Shown here: piece after piece, positions 18,748 to 28,347 of the stretch
How the letters are laid out: each line of letters opens with the position of its first letter
How positions within the stretch are numbered: the stretch's first letter is position 1
NCBI RefSeq assembly: GCF_000014285.2
Contig: NC_008343.2
Location: 1,142,501-1,206,500 of the forward strand
Direction of reading: 5' to 3'
Source: Granulibacter bethesdensis CGDNIH1
Lineage (GTDB): Bacteria > Pseudomonadota > Alphaproteobacteria > Acetobacterales > Acetobacteraceae
Length of the DNA stretch: 64,000 nt
Program-made: the position numbers and the translations under genes
The notes under the pieces: generated by a model
Told to the model about the DNA's origin: nothing
Databases searched by the model: none
The model's input: the letters and a program-made list of their open reading frames with translations, nothing else

Positions 18748-19893
18748 TCAGTCTGTTTCCGGACAGATAGCCCGATCCCCTCGCAAAGCGGGATCAGAGA
18801 TCAGAATCGGCAGCAGACCGGTCTCGTGCCGGAACTCCTCCAATGCACTGCTATCCCTGCTCAAGGCCTCGTGAACCGCGGGAGAAAGACGCAGGCTCGG
18901 CTGTCTGCCGGGATTTTTGATGCTCCAGCGCCATCCCTGTCGCAAAACGGCCAAAGCCGCCGCGTGCGGGCCTTGCAGCATTTCATGCAAAGGTGGACGG
19001 AGACGCTGGCGTGAGATTTCCGCGAAACCGAGCGCGGTGAATCCGTGCAGACGGGGATGAAGCGGGTCTTCGGCCAATGCTTCCGTCAGAGGGGCGGCAA
19101 AACTCGGCCTTTTGCGGGCCTGAACGCCCGCCAGATCCAGCAAAATGGCACCTGACAGGTTTCGTAACCGTATCTGCCGGGCAATAGAGGGCAGAATCGC
19201 GTGATTGATCTGCATCTGGGCGCGATTTTTGGAGTCTCGTGCCGCACTGGCCGACCCCGCATCGACATCCAGTGCCACCAGTGCTGCGGTCGGCTGAACA
19301 TGCAGCATGGCCCCCCCCGGCAGCAGGGCATCAGGGGTAGCAAGGGCTGCGATATCGGCTTGCAAAGCCTCATCCCAGACCGGCTCTACGGCCATCCTCA
19401 CACGCTCCCCATAGATTGGCCGCAGGGAGGCGAACACAGCGTGGTTATCAACGAGGATTATGGCACCAGGAAAGGCGACGGCGAGATCATCCAGCCCGGT
19501 CGGGCCGCGATGGAGCAGGAGGGGAGAGGCCCCCTCCGGCATGTCATGCGCCGGGGCCGGTATGGTGGCCAGTCTCGGTCCTTTTCCACCTGATGCCGAT
19601 CGGGTCACCCGGACAAAAACGGGTTCCCCTGTTTTGGGCAGAGAGGCATGGCATGCGCTGTCAGGCAGAAACCCTTCCGCACCATCAGGCAGAGCCACGA
19701 ATGCGCCCGCCATGGCGGAAACCCGCGCTATGACCCGGCCACGGTACATATCCCCGAATCCATCGGGCCGACCGGGCCGGTCGATCATGAAATCAAGCAG
19801 TTGATCGTTCTGTGTCAGGGCAACCCGACGCTCGCCGGGCGAGCAGGAGACTCGAAGGAAAAGGGAAAGCGGAGATTCGGATAATCCGCTCAT
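18748..19893 (-). CDS. rng: ribonuclease E/G family protein, short form
   Basis: The 381-residue protein is a short alphaproteobacterial RNase G-like enzyme that would cut single-stranded RNA, such as rRNA precursors. A partial S1-type region (MYRGRVIARV...AFVALP) lies at the N-terminus. The catalytic segment follows, with LVALDVDAG and GAILLDLAGV matching the two metal-binding aspartates. The CPxCxG zinc link and the C-terminal scaffold of RNase E are absent. The start at 19893 lies 1 nt past the maf stop, so expression is probably coupled. Confidence 0.82.
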   Translation of the reverse strand: MSGLSESPLSLFLRVSCSPGERRVALTQNDQLLDFMIDRPGRPDGFGDMYRGRVIARVSAMAGAFVALPDGAEGFLPDSACHASLPKTGEPVFVRVTRSASGGKGPRLATIPAPAHDMPEGASPLLLHRGPTGLDDLAVAFPGAIILVDNHAVFASLRPIYGERVRMAVEPVWDEALQADIAALATPDALLPGGAMLHVQPTAALVALDVDAGSASAARDSKNRAQMQINHAILPSIARQIRLRNLSGAILLDLAGVQARKRPSFAAPLTEALAEDPLHPRLHGFTALGFAEISRQRLRPPLHEMLQGPHAAALAVLRQGWRWSIKNPGRQPSLRLSPAVHEALSRDSSALEEFRHETGLLPILISDPALRGDRAICPETD

Positions 19894-19894
19894 C

Positions 19895-20536
19895 TCAGAG
19901 CGAACGGAAACCCAGCCCGCGCAGCAGCTGGGCGGTCTCGAACAAAGGCAGCCCGACGACATTGCTGTAGCTGCCGGACAGGAAACGGATATAGGCGGCC
20001 GCCAGACCCTGAATGGCATAACCGCCGGCCTTGCCGCGCCATTCGCCGGAGGCGATGTAGGCTTCCTGTTGGAGATCAGTCATCCGGTTGAAAGTGACGG
20101 CGCTTTCGACGATTCGCTCGGCCCGTTTGCCGTCGGGGGCAATCACCACCACCGTGGTCCAGACATGATGACGCCGACCGGAGAGCAGCGTAAGGCATTG
20201 CCTTGCCTCGGCCTCGGTTTCGGCTTTCGGGAGCGCGCGGCGACCAACCGCAACAACAGTATCCGCCGCGAGAATAAACGGGGCAGCCAATGGAGCGTCA
20301 GATTGTTCCCTGAGCACGCGAATGGCCGTGTCCGCCTTGCCTTGGGCAAGACGGCGGGAGAGAAGGCGTGGAACCTCCCCTTTAAGTGGAACCTCCCCTT
20401 TAAGGGGTGTTTCGTCGATGTCGGTTGCAAGGGTCAGGGCCGGTATGACCCCGATCTGGGCCAGCAGGGCCGCCCGGCGAGGACTGGCGGAGGCCAGTAC
20501 AAGCGGGCACGCGGTGGCCGGTTGATCCGGCATCAC
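19895..20536 (-). CDS. maf: Maf-like nucleotide pyrophosphatase
   Basis: Maf proteins hydrolyse non-canonical or modified nucleoside triphosphates. The 213-residue protein has LASASPRRAALLAQIG, the ADTVV motif (AADTVVAVG), and GYAIQGLAAAYIRFLSGSYSNVVGLPL. At residues 44-55, where one copy of a segment like PLKGE-P is expected, PLKGEV occurs twice because of an 18-nt tandem duplication at about 20,369-20,405. The gene sits between infA and rng in the usual order. Confidence 0.92.
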   Translation of the reverse strand: MMPDQPATACPLVLASASPRRAALLAQIGVIPALTLATDIDETPLKGEVPLKGEVPRLLSRRLAQGKADTAIRVLREQSDAPLAAPFILAADTVVAVGRRALPKAETEAEARQCLTLLSGRRHHVWTTVVVIAPDGKRAERIVESAVTFNRMTDLQQEAYIASGEWRGKAGGYAIQGLAAAYIRFLSGSYSNVVGLPLFETAQLLRGLGFRSL

Positions 20537-20553
20537 GTCAGGAACCCGCCCGC

Positions 20554-20772
20554 TTATTTGAAGCGGAAGGTGATGCGGCCCTTGGTCAGGTCATAGGGCG
20601 TCATTTCGACGTTGACCCGGTCACCTGCCAGCACGCGGATACGGTTCTTCCGCATCTTGCCGCTGGTATGAGCCAGAATAGAATGCTCATTGTCCAGCTT
20701 GACGCGAAACATCGCGTTGGGGAGCAGCTCCATGACGGTGCCGCTGAACTCGATCATGTCCTCTTTAGACAT
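20554..20772 (-). CDS. infA: translation initiation factor IF-1
   Basis: IF-1 (72 residues) binds the ribosomal A site during initiation. The whole sequence, from [20 protein letters not shown] to KGRITFRFK, matches the S1-like OB fold of the family. It leads infA-maf-rng-yacG, with 17 nt to maf. Confidence 0.98.
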   Translation of the reverse strand: MSKEDMIEFSGTVMELLPNAMFRVKLDNEHSILAHTSGKMRKNRIRVLAGDRVNVEMTPYDLTKGRITFRFK

Positions 20773-20908
20773 CAGAACTCTTCAATTGTGTCGATTGCGG
20801 GCGGAACATGGGGCGTGGCGGCCTCCACGTCAAGGAAACCATGCGGGGGGCAGGTCCGCGCTGGGTGCCTGATGGCAGAAAAGCAACAGCAAACAAGCGT
20901 GGCAGGGA

Positions 20909-22198
20909 TCACTGCCCCAGTCGCAGGGCGATGCTTCTGGCATGGGCCTGCAAACCCTCGGCCTCCGCCAATGTCACAGCGGCGGGACCGATGCGCTGCA
21001 ATCCGCTTTCCTCGGCGGCGATCCAGGTGGTCCGCTTCAGAAAATCGAACACCGACAGGCCGGAGGCAAAGCGGGCCGTCCGGTTGGTTGGCAGAACGTG
21101 ATTGGGGCCTGCGACATAATCCCCCAGCGCTTCCGGACAGAAACTGCCGAGGAAGGCTGCGCCGGCATGGCGGATACGGGCAAACAGGCCGGCAGGATCA
21201 TCGGTCATGATCTGAAGATGCTCCGGAGCCAGACGATCAGTCAGCCGGGCTGCTTCATCCCAGTCCCGTGCCAGAATGATCGCGCCGTGATCGCGCCAGC
21301 TGGCCCCGGCAATGGTGGCGCGGGGCAGGGAGGGAATTTCCTGTTCCACCGCTGCCGCCACAGCGTCGGCAAAGGCCGGGTCGATGGTGATCAGAATGGA
21401 TTGCGCGGCTTCGTCATGCTCGGCCTGTGCCAGCAGGTCGACAGCAACCCGGCGCGGAGACTGGGCCGCATCGGCCAGCACCACGACTTCTGACGGGCCG
21501 GCGATACTGTCGATTCCCACCCGCCCGAATACCTGCCGCTTGGCTTCGGCAACATAGGCATTGCCGGGACCGACCACGCGATCCACCCGCCCGATCGTAG
21601 CGGTACCATAAGCGAAGGCTCCCACCGCCTGAGCGCCGCCGATCCGGTAGATTTCAGAGACACCGGACAGGCGCGCCGCTGCCAGCACCAGAGGATTCAG
21701 CACCCCGTCCGGCGCGGGAACGCACATGGCGATGCGCTCCACCCCCGCCACGCGAGCCGGGATTGCATTCATCAGCACGGAGGATGGATAGGCCGCCTTG
21801 CCACCCGGCACATACAGCCCGACCGCATCCAGCGCGTTCCAGCGCATGCCGAGGGTGATGCCATCCTCATCATCCAGCAGCAGATCGCGCGGCATCTGGG
21901 CGCGATGAAACCGCTCGATGCGCTTTGCCGCCAGCGCCAGCGCTTCGGTCTGGTCGGAGGGGACGCGGGCAATGGCGGCGTTGATCTCAGCCTCCTGCAC
22001 CCGCATTGTCTCTGGTGTCAGGGTCAGGCGGTCGAAACGGGCGGTGTATTCCAGCACCGCGTCATCACCGCGTGCGGCGACATCGGCCAGAATTGCGGCC
22101 ACTGCCTGATCGACGGTGGCGCCGCTTTCACGGGGGGAATTCAGAAACGCTGCAAAACGGGCCTCGAAATCCGTGGCGCGCGTATCAAAACGCTGCAT
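20909..22198 (-). CDS. hisD: histidinol dehydrogenase
   Basis: HisD oxidises histidinol to histidine in two NAD-dependent steps, with zinc. The 429-residue protein shows VPGGKAAYPSSVLMNAIPA, GPGNAYVAEAKRQVFG, the AGPSEVVVLAD motif and QAEHDEAAQS, the zinc and active-site signatures. It lies 13 nt downstream of hisG, so the two share a transcript. Confidence 0.97.
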   Translation of the reverse strand: MQRFDTRATDFEARFAAFLNSPRESGATVDQAVAAILADVAARGDDAVLEYTARFDRLTLTPETMRVQEAEINAAIARVPSDQTEALALAAKRIERFHRAQMPRDLLLDDEDGITLGMRWNALDAVGLYVPGGKAAYPSSVLMNAIPARVAGVERIAMCVPAPDGVLNPLVLAAARLSGVSEIYRIGGAQAVGAFAYGTATIGRVDRVVGPGNAYVAEAKRQVFGRVGIDSIAGPSEVVVLADAAQSPRRVAVDLLAQAEHDEAAQSILITIDPAFADAVAAAVEQEIPSLPRATIAGASWRDHGAIILARDWDEAARLTDRLAPEHLQIMTDDPAGLFARIRHAGAAFLGSFCPEALGDYVAGPNHVLPTNRTARFASGLSVFDFLKRTTWIAAEESGLQRIGPAAVTLAEAEGLQAHARSIALRLGQ

Positions 22199-22211
22199 TC
22201 TGGCTCTCCGC

Positions 22212-22961
22212 TCAGGCGTTCAGGGCGGCGCGGAAGCGGGCAATCCAGTTGCCGATTGCCTCCGGGCGGGTTTTCAGGGCGGTGCGGTTGACGATCAGCC
22301 GGCTGGTGACATCGGCGATGACCTGCGTTTCCACCAATCCATTGGCTTTCAGGGTGGAGCCGGTCTGAACCAGATCCACAATCACCCGCGACAGGCCGAG
22401 GCTCGGGGCCAGCTCCATCGCGCCATTCAGATGAACGATTTCGGCCTGCACACCGCTGGCGGCAAAATGCCTGCGTGCAATGTTGGGATATTTGGAGGCA
22501 ACCCGCACCCGCGACCATGTGCGCGGATTGTCCTGCCCGGCTGTTGCCACCGGCTCTGCCACGCTGATGCGGCAGGCACCGATTTTCAGATCCAGTGGCG
22601 CGTAGATTTCCGGATAGTCGAATTCCATCAATACATCGGCGCCGCAGATACCGATCTGTGCACCACCGAAGGCGACGAACGTGGCTACATCGAATGGACG
22701 TACCCGCACCACGTCCAATGCCGGATCATGGGTCGGAAAGCGCAGACGGCGGCTGCTTTCATCCGCATAATCGGCGGCGGGATGAATCCCGACCTTATCC
22801 AGCAGAGGCTGGCATTCGGCGAGAATACGGCCTTTCGGCAGGGCCAGCACCAGCGGTGCATCCAGCATGGCGGTGCTATCCCCGCCCCCTGCCGACACGG
22901 CGGTACCCGGAGAATGGAAAGAGGTGCCGGGAGCGTCACCGGCTGTCAGCGGAACGGTCAT
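22212..22961 (-). CDS. hisG: ATP phosphoribosyltransferase, short form
   Basis: HisG starts histidine synthesis by joining ATP to PRPP. The 249-residue sequence has LALPKGRILAECQPLL, GICGADVLMEF and the PRPP loop VDLVQTGSTLKANGL. It lacks the C-terminal regulatory domain, so it is the short form that needs HisZ; no hisZ is in the window. The first 32 residues precede the family core and may not all be translated; a later start near residue 32 is possible. Confidence 0.94.
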   Translation of the reverse strand: MTVPLTAGDAPGTSFHSPGTAVSAGGGDSTAMLDAPLVLALPKGRILAECQPLLDKVGIHPAADYADESSRRLRFPTHDPALDVVRVRPFDVATFVAFGGAQIGICGADVLMEFDYPEIYAPLDLKIGACRISVAEPVATAGQDNPRTWSRVRVASKYPNIARRHFAASGVQAEIVHLNGAMELAPSLGLSRVIVDLVQTGSTLKANGLVETQVIADVTSRLIVNRTALKTRPEAIGNWIARFRAALNA

Positions 22962-23107
22962 GCGCGCCGTCTACACCGGCAGACGCGGCGGGAAAAGGCC
23001 GCATGACACCTGATTGCGGGCTATCAGGCGCAATACAGCCATCCGGTCGCCTCTGGCCTGATGGAGAGAGCGGGTTTATCCCATCCTGAACCAGGGCGGA
23101 GACAGCA

Positions 23108-23587
23108 ATGACCAGTCTTTATGATTTTCAGGCGACCATGCTGGATGGGCAGGTCGTACCGCTGTCGCGCTGGCGTGGGCAGGTGGCGCTGGTCGTCAAT
23201 ACGGCCAGCCGTTGTGGCTTTACCCCGCAATATCAGGGGCTGGAAGCGCTCTACCAGCGTTTTGCCGCTTCCGGCTTCGTGGTGCTGGGTTTCCCGTGCA
23301 ATCAGTTCGGCGCGCAGGAGCCGGGCAGCAGTGAGGAGATCAGGACTTTTTGTGATACGCGCTACAGCGTCAGTTTCCCGATGTTTGCGCGGGTGGAAGT
23401 CAATGGCACCAACGCCCATCCGCTGTTCGATTATCTGACCCGTCAGCGCCGCGGCCTGCTGGGGACACGGCGCATCAAGTGGAATTTCACCAAATTCCTG
23501 ATTGGACGGGACGGCGTGCCGGTGGCCCGCTATGCCCCGTCCTGCAAGCCGGAAAAGCTGGAAAAAGCGGTCTACCGGCTACTCTGA
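23108..23587 (+). CDS. glutathione peroxidase family protein
   Basis: The 159-residue thiol peroxidase reduces hydroperoxides. The peroxidatic Cys36 lies in NTASRCGFTPQ, the glutamine in GFPCNQFGAQEPG and the tryptophan-asparagine in KWNFTKFLI, together forming the catalytic tetrad. Bacterial members with Cys usually use thioredoxin. Its stop lies 4 nt from that of the convergent receptor gene, with no terminator hairpin visible between. Confidence 0.94.
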   Translation: MTSLYDFQATMLDGQVVPLSRWRGQVALVVNTASRCGFTPQYQGLEALYQRFAASGFVVLGFPCNQFGAQEPGSSEEIRTFCDTRYSVSFPMFARVEVNGTNAHPLFDYLTRQRRGLLGTRRIKWNFTKFLIGRDGVPVARYAPSCKPEKLEKAVYRLL

Positions 23588-23591
23588 CGGA

Positions 23592-25808
23592 TCAGAACTT
23601 TACATTGGCCGCGAATGTGATCGTGCGTGGCAGCCCCAATATCCATTGCTGGCTGCCATAAGTGGTGACGGCATAGGCGGTGTCGAACAGGTTGGAGACC
23701 CGCGCTGCAAGACTCAACTGATCGACCGGCTGCCAGTTCAGACCCAGATCGACCACGGTATAGGCCGGGCGCGCATTGGCATTCGCGTTGTCGGCAAACG
23801 CCCGCCCGACAAAGCGCAGTCCGGCCTGCGCCTGCCAGCGTGGTGCGAATGCCCATTCCGTCCAGAGATTGGCGGTTTGCAGGGGGACATTGGGCGGCGT
23901 GTTGCCATTGCGTGAGACCGGAACACCGCCGGATGTTTCCGTAAAATCGTCAAACCGCGCCTGAAGGATGCTGCCATTGGCATTGACGCTCCAGCGGGGG
24001 GTGATGGAGGCGCTGACATTCAACTCCAGCCCACGCGAGGATTGCTGCCCGATCTGCTGGGTGACGCCGGGATTATTCGGATCGGCCGAAAGCAGATTAT
24101 CCCGCGTGATGTCATAGGCGGCGAAGGTCCATTGCAGCCTGCCATCGGCCAGATCCTGCTTGATCCCGATCTCCCCCTGACGGCCATGCGACAGGTCAAA
24201 GGCGGAATTGGCGAGGTTTGTGGTGATCAGCGTGCTGGTGGGGGGCAGAACGCTGGTCGAATACTGTCCGTAGAGAGACAGAGTCTGCACGGGCTGATAG
24301 ACCACTCCAACGCGCCATGTCGGAGCATCATAGGTTTTATCGAATGGCTTCCCGGTGGTGGGCATCGCGTTATGCAGGTCCAGATGATCGAACCGCACCC
24401 CGGCCAGAATAGAGATCCGGCGCGTGATCTGAAGTCTGTCTTCCAGAAACGGTGCAACCTGCCAGGTGGTGGTCTGAATATCCTTCCGGTTTCCGGCCAG
24501 ATTGATGAAGAAACCGGGATTGATATTGTCGAGCGGAACCTGTGACATACCCCCGAACGGTGCATTACTGAACCGGCTGAAGCTGATGTAGTTTACCTCC
24601 ATCCCGGCACCGAGCGTATTGCCGAGACCGAACAGCGTATGGCGCCAGGTGCCATCCAGCCGGTCGCCATATTGTTCCTGCTGGTGCGTCAGATCGAGAT
24701 AGCCGTCCCGCTGCACCATATTGCTGGCAGGCAGAGAACGATAATTCTCCGCATTCACCCAATGCCGGTTTGTGGAGAGGCGGTAGGCGATGTTGCGCAG
24801 GGTCAGGCTGGCGGTTGGTGTCCATTCGGCATGGAGATTGGTCCAGTCATCCTCATAATGCAGGATGCTGTTCTGGACGTTATAGTTCTGGTCGCGCAGG
24901 GAACGGTCCAGCGATCCACGCACCAGTGGAATACCGTAATACCGCATCGGATCCTGCATGGCATGATCATGAGAGACCGTCACAGTGAAATCCTGACTGG
25001 GCCGGTAGCGAAGTGCGCCCTTCATATCCAGACTGTCCGAATTGCCACGCTGAACATAGCCGCTGGACATCTGCCCGGCGATATCCAGCCGGTAGCTGAT
25101 GGTCCGGCTCAGCGATCCACCACTATCCAGCGCCAGACGGCGGGTGAGGTTGGTATCCAACAGCGCTGCGACCTCGTTGCGGATTTTTCCCTCGAAAGGC
25201 TGGCGGGAGACGACGTTGACCACTGCTCCCACCGCGCCCTCGCCGTAGATGACGGAGGCCGGGCCGTGCAGCACTTCCAGCCGCTCTGTGCTCCATGTGT
25301 CGAAGGGGAAGGTGACGGTGCCGGCACCGGGATAGAGCCTGACACCGTCGAAAAGCTGCATCACCGCGGCCTGACCGGTGAAGCCGCGAGCGCTCAGCGC
25401 GGTGCCGCCATTGCCCGGCGTGCCGATCATGGTGATGCCAGCTTCCCGGCTGACGGCGGCATCGACGCGCAGATCGCCACGGGCGCGGATCGTGTCGCCC
25501 TCCAGCGTATCGACGCTGGCCGGGGTCTCCATGGGCGTGAGACCCAGACGGCTTCCGGTGGCGTTGGGCTGGTTCAGGGAGAGTGTGCCGGTGGCTTCAC
25601 TCGTCACGGCCTGCCCTTGCACTGACAGGGCAGGCAGGGAGCTACTCTCCTCTGCCGCAAAAGCCGCAGGCGATGGCAGCAGGCAAGGTGTTGCAAAAGC
25701 AAGCGGCCATAGTCTGGAAAATCTGGTTCTGGTGATTTTGTGGTTGGCATGGGCGTACCATGCCGCTCCGGAACGCCCGGAGCGTCGGAACTGGTCTTTC
25801 GTCATCAT
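23592..25808 (-). CDS. TonB-dependent outer-membrane receptor (siderophore/cobalamin type)
   Basis: This 738-residue outer-membrane receptor imports a scarce chelate with TonB energy. It has a long signal region with a cleavage site near AAFAAEE (residues 50-56). A plug domain follows (TPASVDTLEGDTIRARG, then FDGVRLYPG and LEVLHGPASVIYGEGAVGAVVNVVSR), then a barrel ending with a C-terminal TFAANVKF. It resembles siderophore receptors of the FhuA/FecA class more than BtuB. A cobalamin riboswitch lies just upstream, so the ligand may be a corrinoid or a cobalt complex. The ATG at 25808 is chosen; 25805 and 25817 are alternatives. Confidence 0.88.
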   Translation of the reverse strand: MMTKDQFRRSGRSGAAWYAHANHKITRTRFSRLWPLAFATPCLLPSPAAFAAEESSSLPALSVQGQAVTSEATGTLSLNQPNATGSRLGLTPMETPASVDTLEGDTIRARGDLRVDAAVSREAGITMIGTPGNGGTALSARGFTGQAAVMQLFDGVRLYPGAGTVTFPFDTWSTERLEVLHGPASVIYGEGAVGAVVNVVSRQPFEGKIRNEVAALLDTNLTRRLALDSGGSLSRTISYRLDIAGQMSSGYVQRGNSDSLDMKGALRYRPSQDFTVTVSHDHAMQDPMRYYGIPLVRGSLDRSLRDQNYNVQNSILHYEDDWTNLHAEWTPTASLTLRNIAYRLSTNRHWVNAENYRSLPASNMVQRDGYLDLTHQQEQYGDRLDGTWRHTLFGLGNTLGAGMEVNYISFSRFSNAPFGGMSQVPLDNINPGFFINLAGNRKDIQTTTWQVAPFLEDRLQITRRISILAGVRFDHLDLHNAMPTTGKPFDKTYDAPTWRVGVVYQPVQTLSLYGQYSTSVLPPTSTLITTNLANSAFDLSHGRQGEIGIKQDLADGRLQWTFAAYDITRDNLLSADPNNPGVTQQIGQQSSRGLELNVSASITPRWSVNANGSILQARFDDFTETSGGVPVSRNGNTPPNVPLQTANLWTEWAFAPRWQAQAGLRFVGRAFADNANANARPAYTVVDLGLNWQPVDQLSLAARVSNLFDTAYAVTTYGSQQWILGLPRTITFAANVKF

Positions 25809-25851
25809 GTCCCCCATCTCCGGGACACCCCGCCCGGATGGTTGTGATCCA

Positions 25852-26045
25852 TTGACGACGGCAGGTCTCCTGGCTCGCGATGTGGAAACGGCATACTTCC
25901 AGCCTTCCCGGATCATTCCGATCCAGTGGCAGCCCATCCCGGCTGGAAACCGGAGAGGGGCGCGGAGGATACCTCATCGCTGACAGTTGCGGGGGCAGCT
26001 GCCGACTTGCCACCCGAAGGCAGCGCACGGCATTCCCTTTCTCGC
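25852..26045 (-). promoter_or_regulatory. cobalamin (B12) riboswitch
   Basis: Read on the minus strand, the leader contains GGTGGCAAGTC, then GCTGCCCCCGCAACTGT (about 25,983-25,999) and finally GCCAGGAGACCTGCC (about 25,859-25,873). These are the conserved blocks of the cobalamin element in their right order. It ends about 50 nt before the receptor start, so B12 is expected to shut off translation or transcription of the receptor. Ends are approximate. Confidence 0.9.
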
Positions 26046-26130
26046 CCGCTCGCGCGGGACCGTCGCGAACGGTTTTTTAGCGGAATGTTACGGGAAAGAC
26101 AGCAGCAAAATCTTGCTGCTCCAAGGATTT

Positions 26131-26973
26131 TCAGGCGGTGGCGGGCTTACGCAGAAGCATCACAATCTGATCGGTGATCAGCGCATCCCGATGATAGGCC
26201 TCCAGCAAATGAGGAGGGACTTCCAGATCGGTCGTTGTCCGATAGTCCCTAATCACCTCGAAACCTGTTGCTTCCGCAAGACTGCGTAGTTGCGGAGCCG
26301 TTACGCGGTTGAGGGTCTCAAATGTCTCCCAGAGGGCTGCGCGTTCGGTCGCGGTATCTGCTTCAGGGGGAATATAGACGGCCCATGCATTACGGACCTG
26401 TGCTGATGTTTCCGGCGCATTGAACAGGCGTCGCCGGAACTCATCTGACTGAAGGGAGAGGTGCGCCCAAGGTTCCACCAGCCAGGGCATCATGTGGGAA
26501 CCATTCGGAGAATAATACAGCGGATCAATCTGCAGAAAAAAATGGCCGCCAGGATTGATGACATCGAAGATCGACTGCATCGCGGAAGACAGCAGGTCTT
26601 GGGAAACATGCTCAAACACTGACCAGCTGTAGACAACGTCAAACATCCCGAACGCTTCAAGACTGGCACCCGGAGCAATTTTGCGCAGGTGAAAGTTTGG
26701 GGGCAGTTTAGAAAGACCGAGTTGCGTCCGCGCCAGAGGCAGGCACTGCTCGTATACATCCAGAACCTCCACACCCACCATGCGCTGAGGCTGCTTGCGG
26801 AGCACGGACCCAAGCGCCATGGTTCCTTCCCCACATCCAAATTCCAGAACATCTTTTCTGTATAAGCCGCCACTTTCTGTCAGCCAGTCTGAAATGATGT
26901 CCGGCACAGTGACAAACTTGGTATGATACAGGGGGTCCCGTATATTTTCGATCAGCTGTTCGATCTGCATCAT
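26131..26973 (-). CDS. class I SAM-dependent methyltransferase
   Basis: The 280-residue protein has a Rossmann methyltransferase core: motif I VLEFGCGEGTMALG (about 42-55), acidic motif II GVEVLDVY, and a FDVVYSWSVFEHV block with INPGGHFFLQID after it. The C-terminal half is unlike common small-molecule enzymes and ends with KPATA. It is near murA but shows no clear functional link. Its substrate is unknown. Confidence 0.8.
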   Translation of the reverse strand: MMQIEQLIENIRDPLYHTKFVTVPDIISDWLTESGGLYRKDVLEFGCGEGTMALGSVLRKQPQRMVGVEVLDVYEQCLPLARTQLGLSKLPPNFHLRKIAPGASLEAFGMFDVVYSWSVFEHVSQDLLSSAMQSIFDVINPGGHFFLQIDPLYYSPNGSHMMPWLVEPWAHLSLQSDEFRRRLFNAPETSAQVRNAWAVYIPPEADTATERAALWETFETLNRVTAPQLRSLAEATGFEVIRDYRTTTDLEVPPHLLEAYHRDALITDQIVMLLRKPATA

Positions 26974-27006
26974 TGGCTCCAGAAAGAGTGGGCAGTTGAC
27001 AGATGC

Positions 27007-28269
27007 CTACCCGCTGATCCGCTCAATATCCGCGCCGCAGGCCGAAAGTTTTTCGGCTACACTCTCGTAACCACGATCCAGATGATAGACGCGGTTGACG
27101 ATGGTTTCACCCTCCGCGGCCAGCCCGGCGAGGATCAGTGACAGGGAGGCGCGGAGATCGGTTGCCATGACCGGTGCGCCCGAGAGTTGGGATACTCCGC
27201 GGACGATGGCGGAGGCCCCGTGGACGTTGATGCGGGCACCCATCCGGTTCAGTTCCGGCACATGCATGAAGCGGTTTTCGAAAATGGTTTCGGTAACCAT
27301 GGAGGCCCCTTCCGCCACGGACATCAGCACCATGTACTGGGCCTGCATATCGGTCGGAAAGCCGGGATAGGGCTCGGTCATCACATCGACGCCATGCAGA
27401 CCGTTGCGGCGGCTGACCAACAGGCCGGAGTCCTGTTCCTCAATCTCGACTCCGGCCTCCCGCAGGGTGCGGGCGACTGCCCCCAGATGATCCAGCCGGG
27501 CATTGCGCAGCAGCAGGCGGCCACCAGTAATGGCCGCAGCGCAGGCATAGCTGCCGGTTTCGATCCGGTCGGGAATGATACTGTGTTCAGCGCCATGCAG
27601 GTGCTTTACGCCTTCGATCCGCAATTCTCCGGTGCCGATCCCTTCGATTTTAGCGCCCATGGAAATCAGGCAATGGGCGAGATCCTCGATCTCCGGCTCC
27701 CGTGCCGCATTGCGCAGGGTGGTGATGCCGTCCGCGAGGCTTGCCGCCATCAGCAGGTTTTCCGTAGCCCCGACCGAGGGCATCGGCAGCACGATATCCG
27801 CCCCGCGCAGGCGACCCTGAACCCGGGCGTCGATATAGCCGCTTTCCAGAGTGATGACGGCCCCCATCTGCTCCAGCCCTTTGAGGTGCATGTCCACCGG
27901 GCGTGTGCCGATGGCGCAGCCGCCGGGTAGGGAGACGCGGGCTTCCCCACAGCGAGCCAGTAGTGGTCCGAGTACCAGAACAGAGGCCCGCATTTTCCGC
28001 ACGATGTCGTAGGGGGCTTCGGTATTGGTGATCTGGCCGCCAAGGGAAAGGATGCGACCCAGCGGATCGAGCCGTTCCACAGCGATGCCGTGTTGCTCGA
28101 TCAATGCTTTCATGGTGCCGATATCGGCAAGGCGCGGAACATTGTTCAGGACCAGCCTGTCATCCGTCAGCAGACCGCAGGCCATGACCGGAAGAGCGGC
28201 ATTTTTCGCGCCTCCAATAGCAATTTCCCCGGCCAGCGGATGCCCGCCGCGAATCCTGATCCGATCCAT
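27007..28269 (-). CDS. murA: UDP-N-acetylglucosamine 1-carboxyvinyltransferase
   Basis: MurA adds enolpyruvate to UDP-GlcNAc, the first step committed to peptidoglycan. The 420-residue protein has GGAKNAALP with Lys22 and Asn23, and the fosfomycin-sensitive active-site Cys118 in [13 protein letters not shown]. The [10 protein letters not shown] segment near the end is also typical. Confidence 0.97.
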   Translation of the reverse strand: MDRIRIRGGHPLAGEIAIGGAKNAALPVMACGLLTDDRLVLNNVPRLADIGTMKALIEQHGIAVERLDPLGRILSLGGQITNTEAPYDIVRKMRASVLVLGPLLARCGEARVSLPGGCAIGTRPVDMHLKGLEQMGAVITLESGYIDARVQGRLRGADIVLPMPSVGATENLLMAASLADGITTLRNAAREPEIEDLAHCLISMGAKIEGIGTGELRIEGVKHLHGAEHSIIPDRIETGSYACAAAITGGRLLLRNARLDHLGAVARTLREAGVEIEEQDSGLLVSRRNGLHGVDVMTEPYPGFPTDMQAQYMVLMSVAEGASMVTETIFENRFMHVPELNRMGARINVHGASAIVRGVSQLSGAPVMATDLRASLSLILAGLAAEGETIVNRVYHLDRGYESVAEKLSACGADIERISG

Positions 28270-28347
28270 ATTCTTCAGTCAGCTCCGTTCATGACGCGCA
28301 TTCCTGCCGGGATGGCAGATGAGAGTGCCTGGTGAGGGTAGAGCACC

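Noticed and set aside
26055-26086. Short hairpin with a T-run on the plus strand, ACCGT-CGCGA-ACGGT
   Set aside because: No plus-strand gene lies upstream to be terminated; it overlaps the leader of the minus-strand receptor gene.
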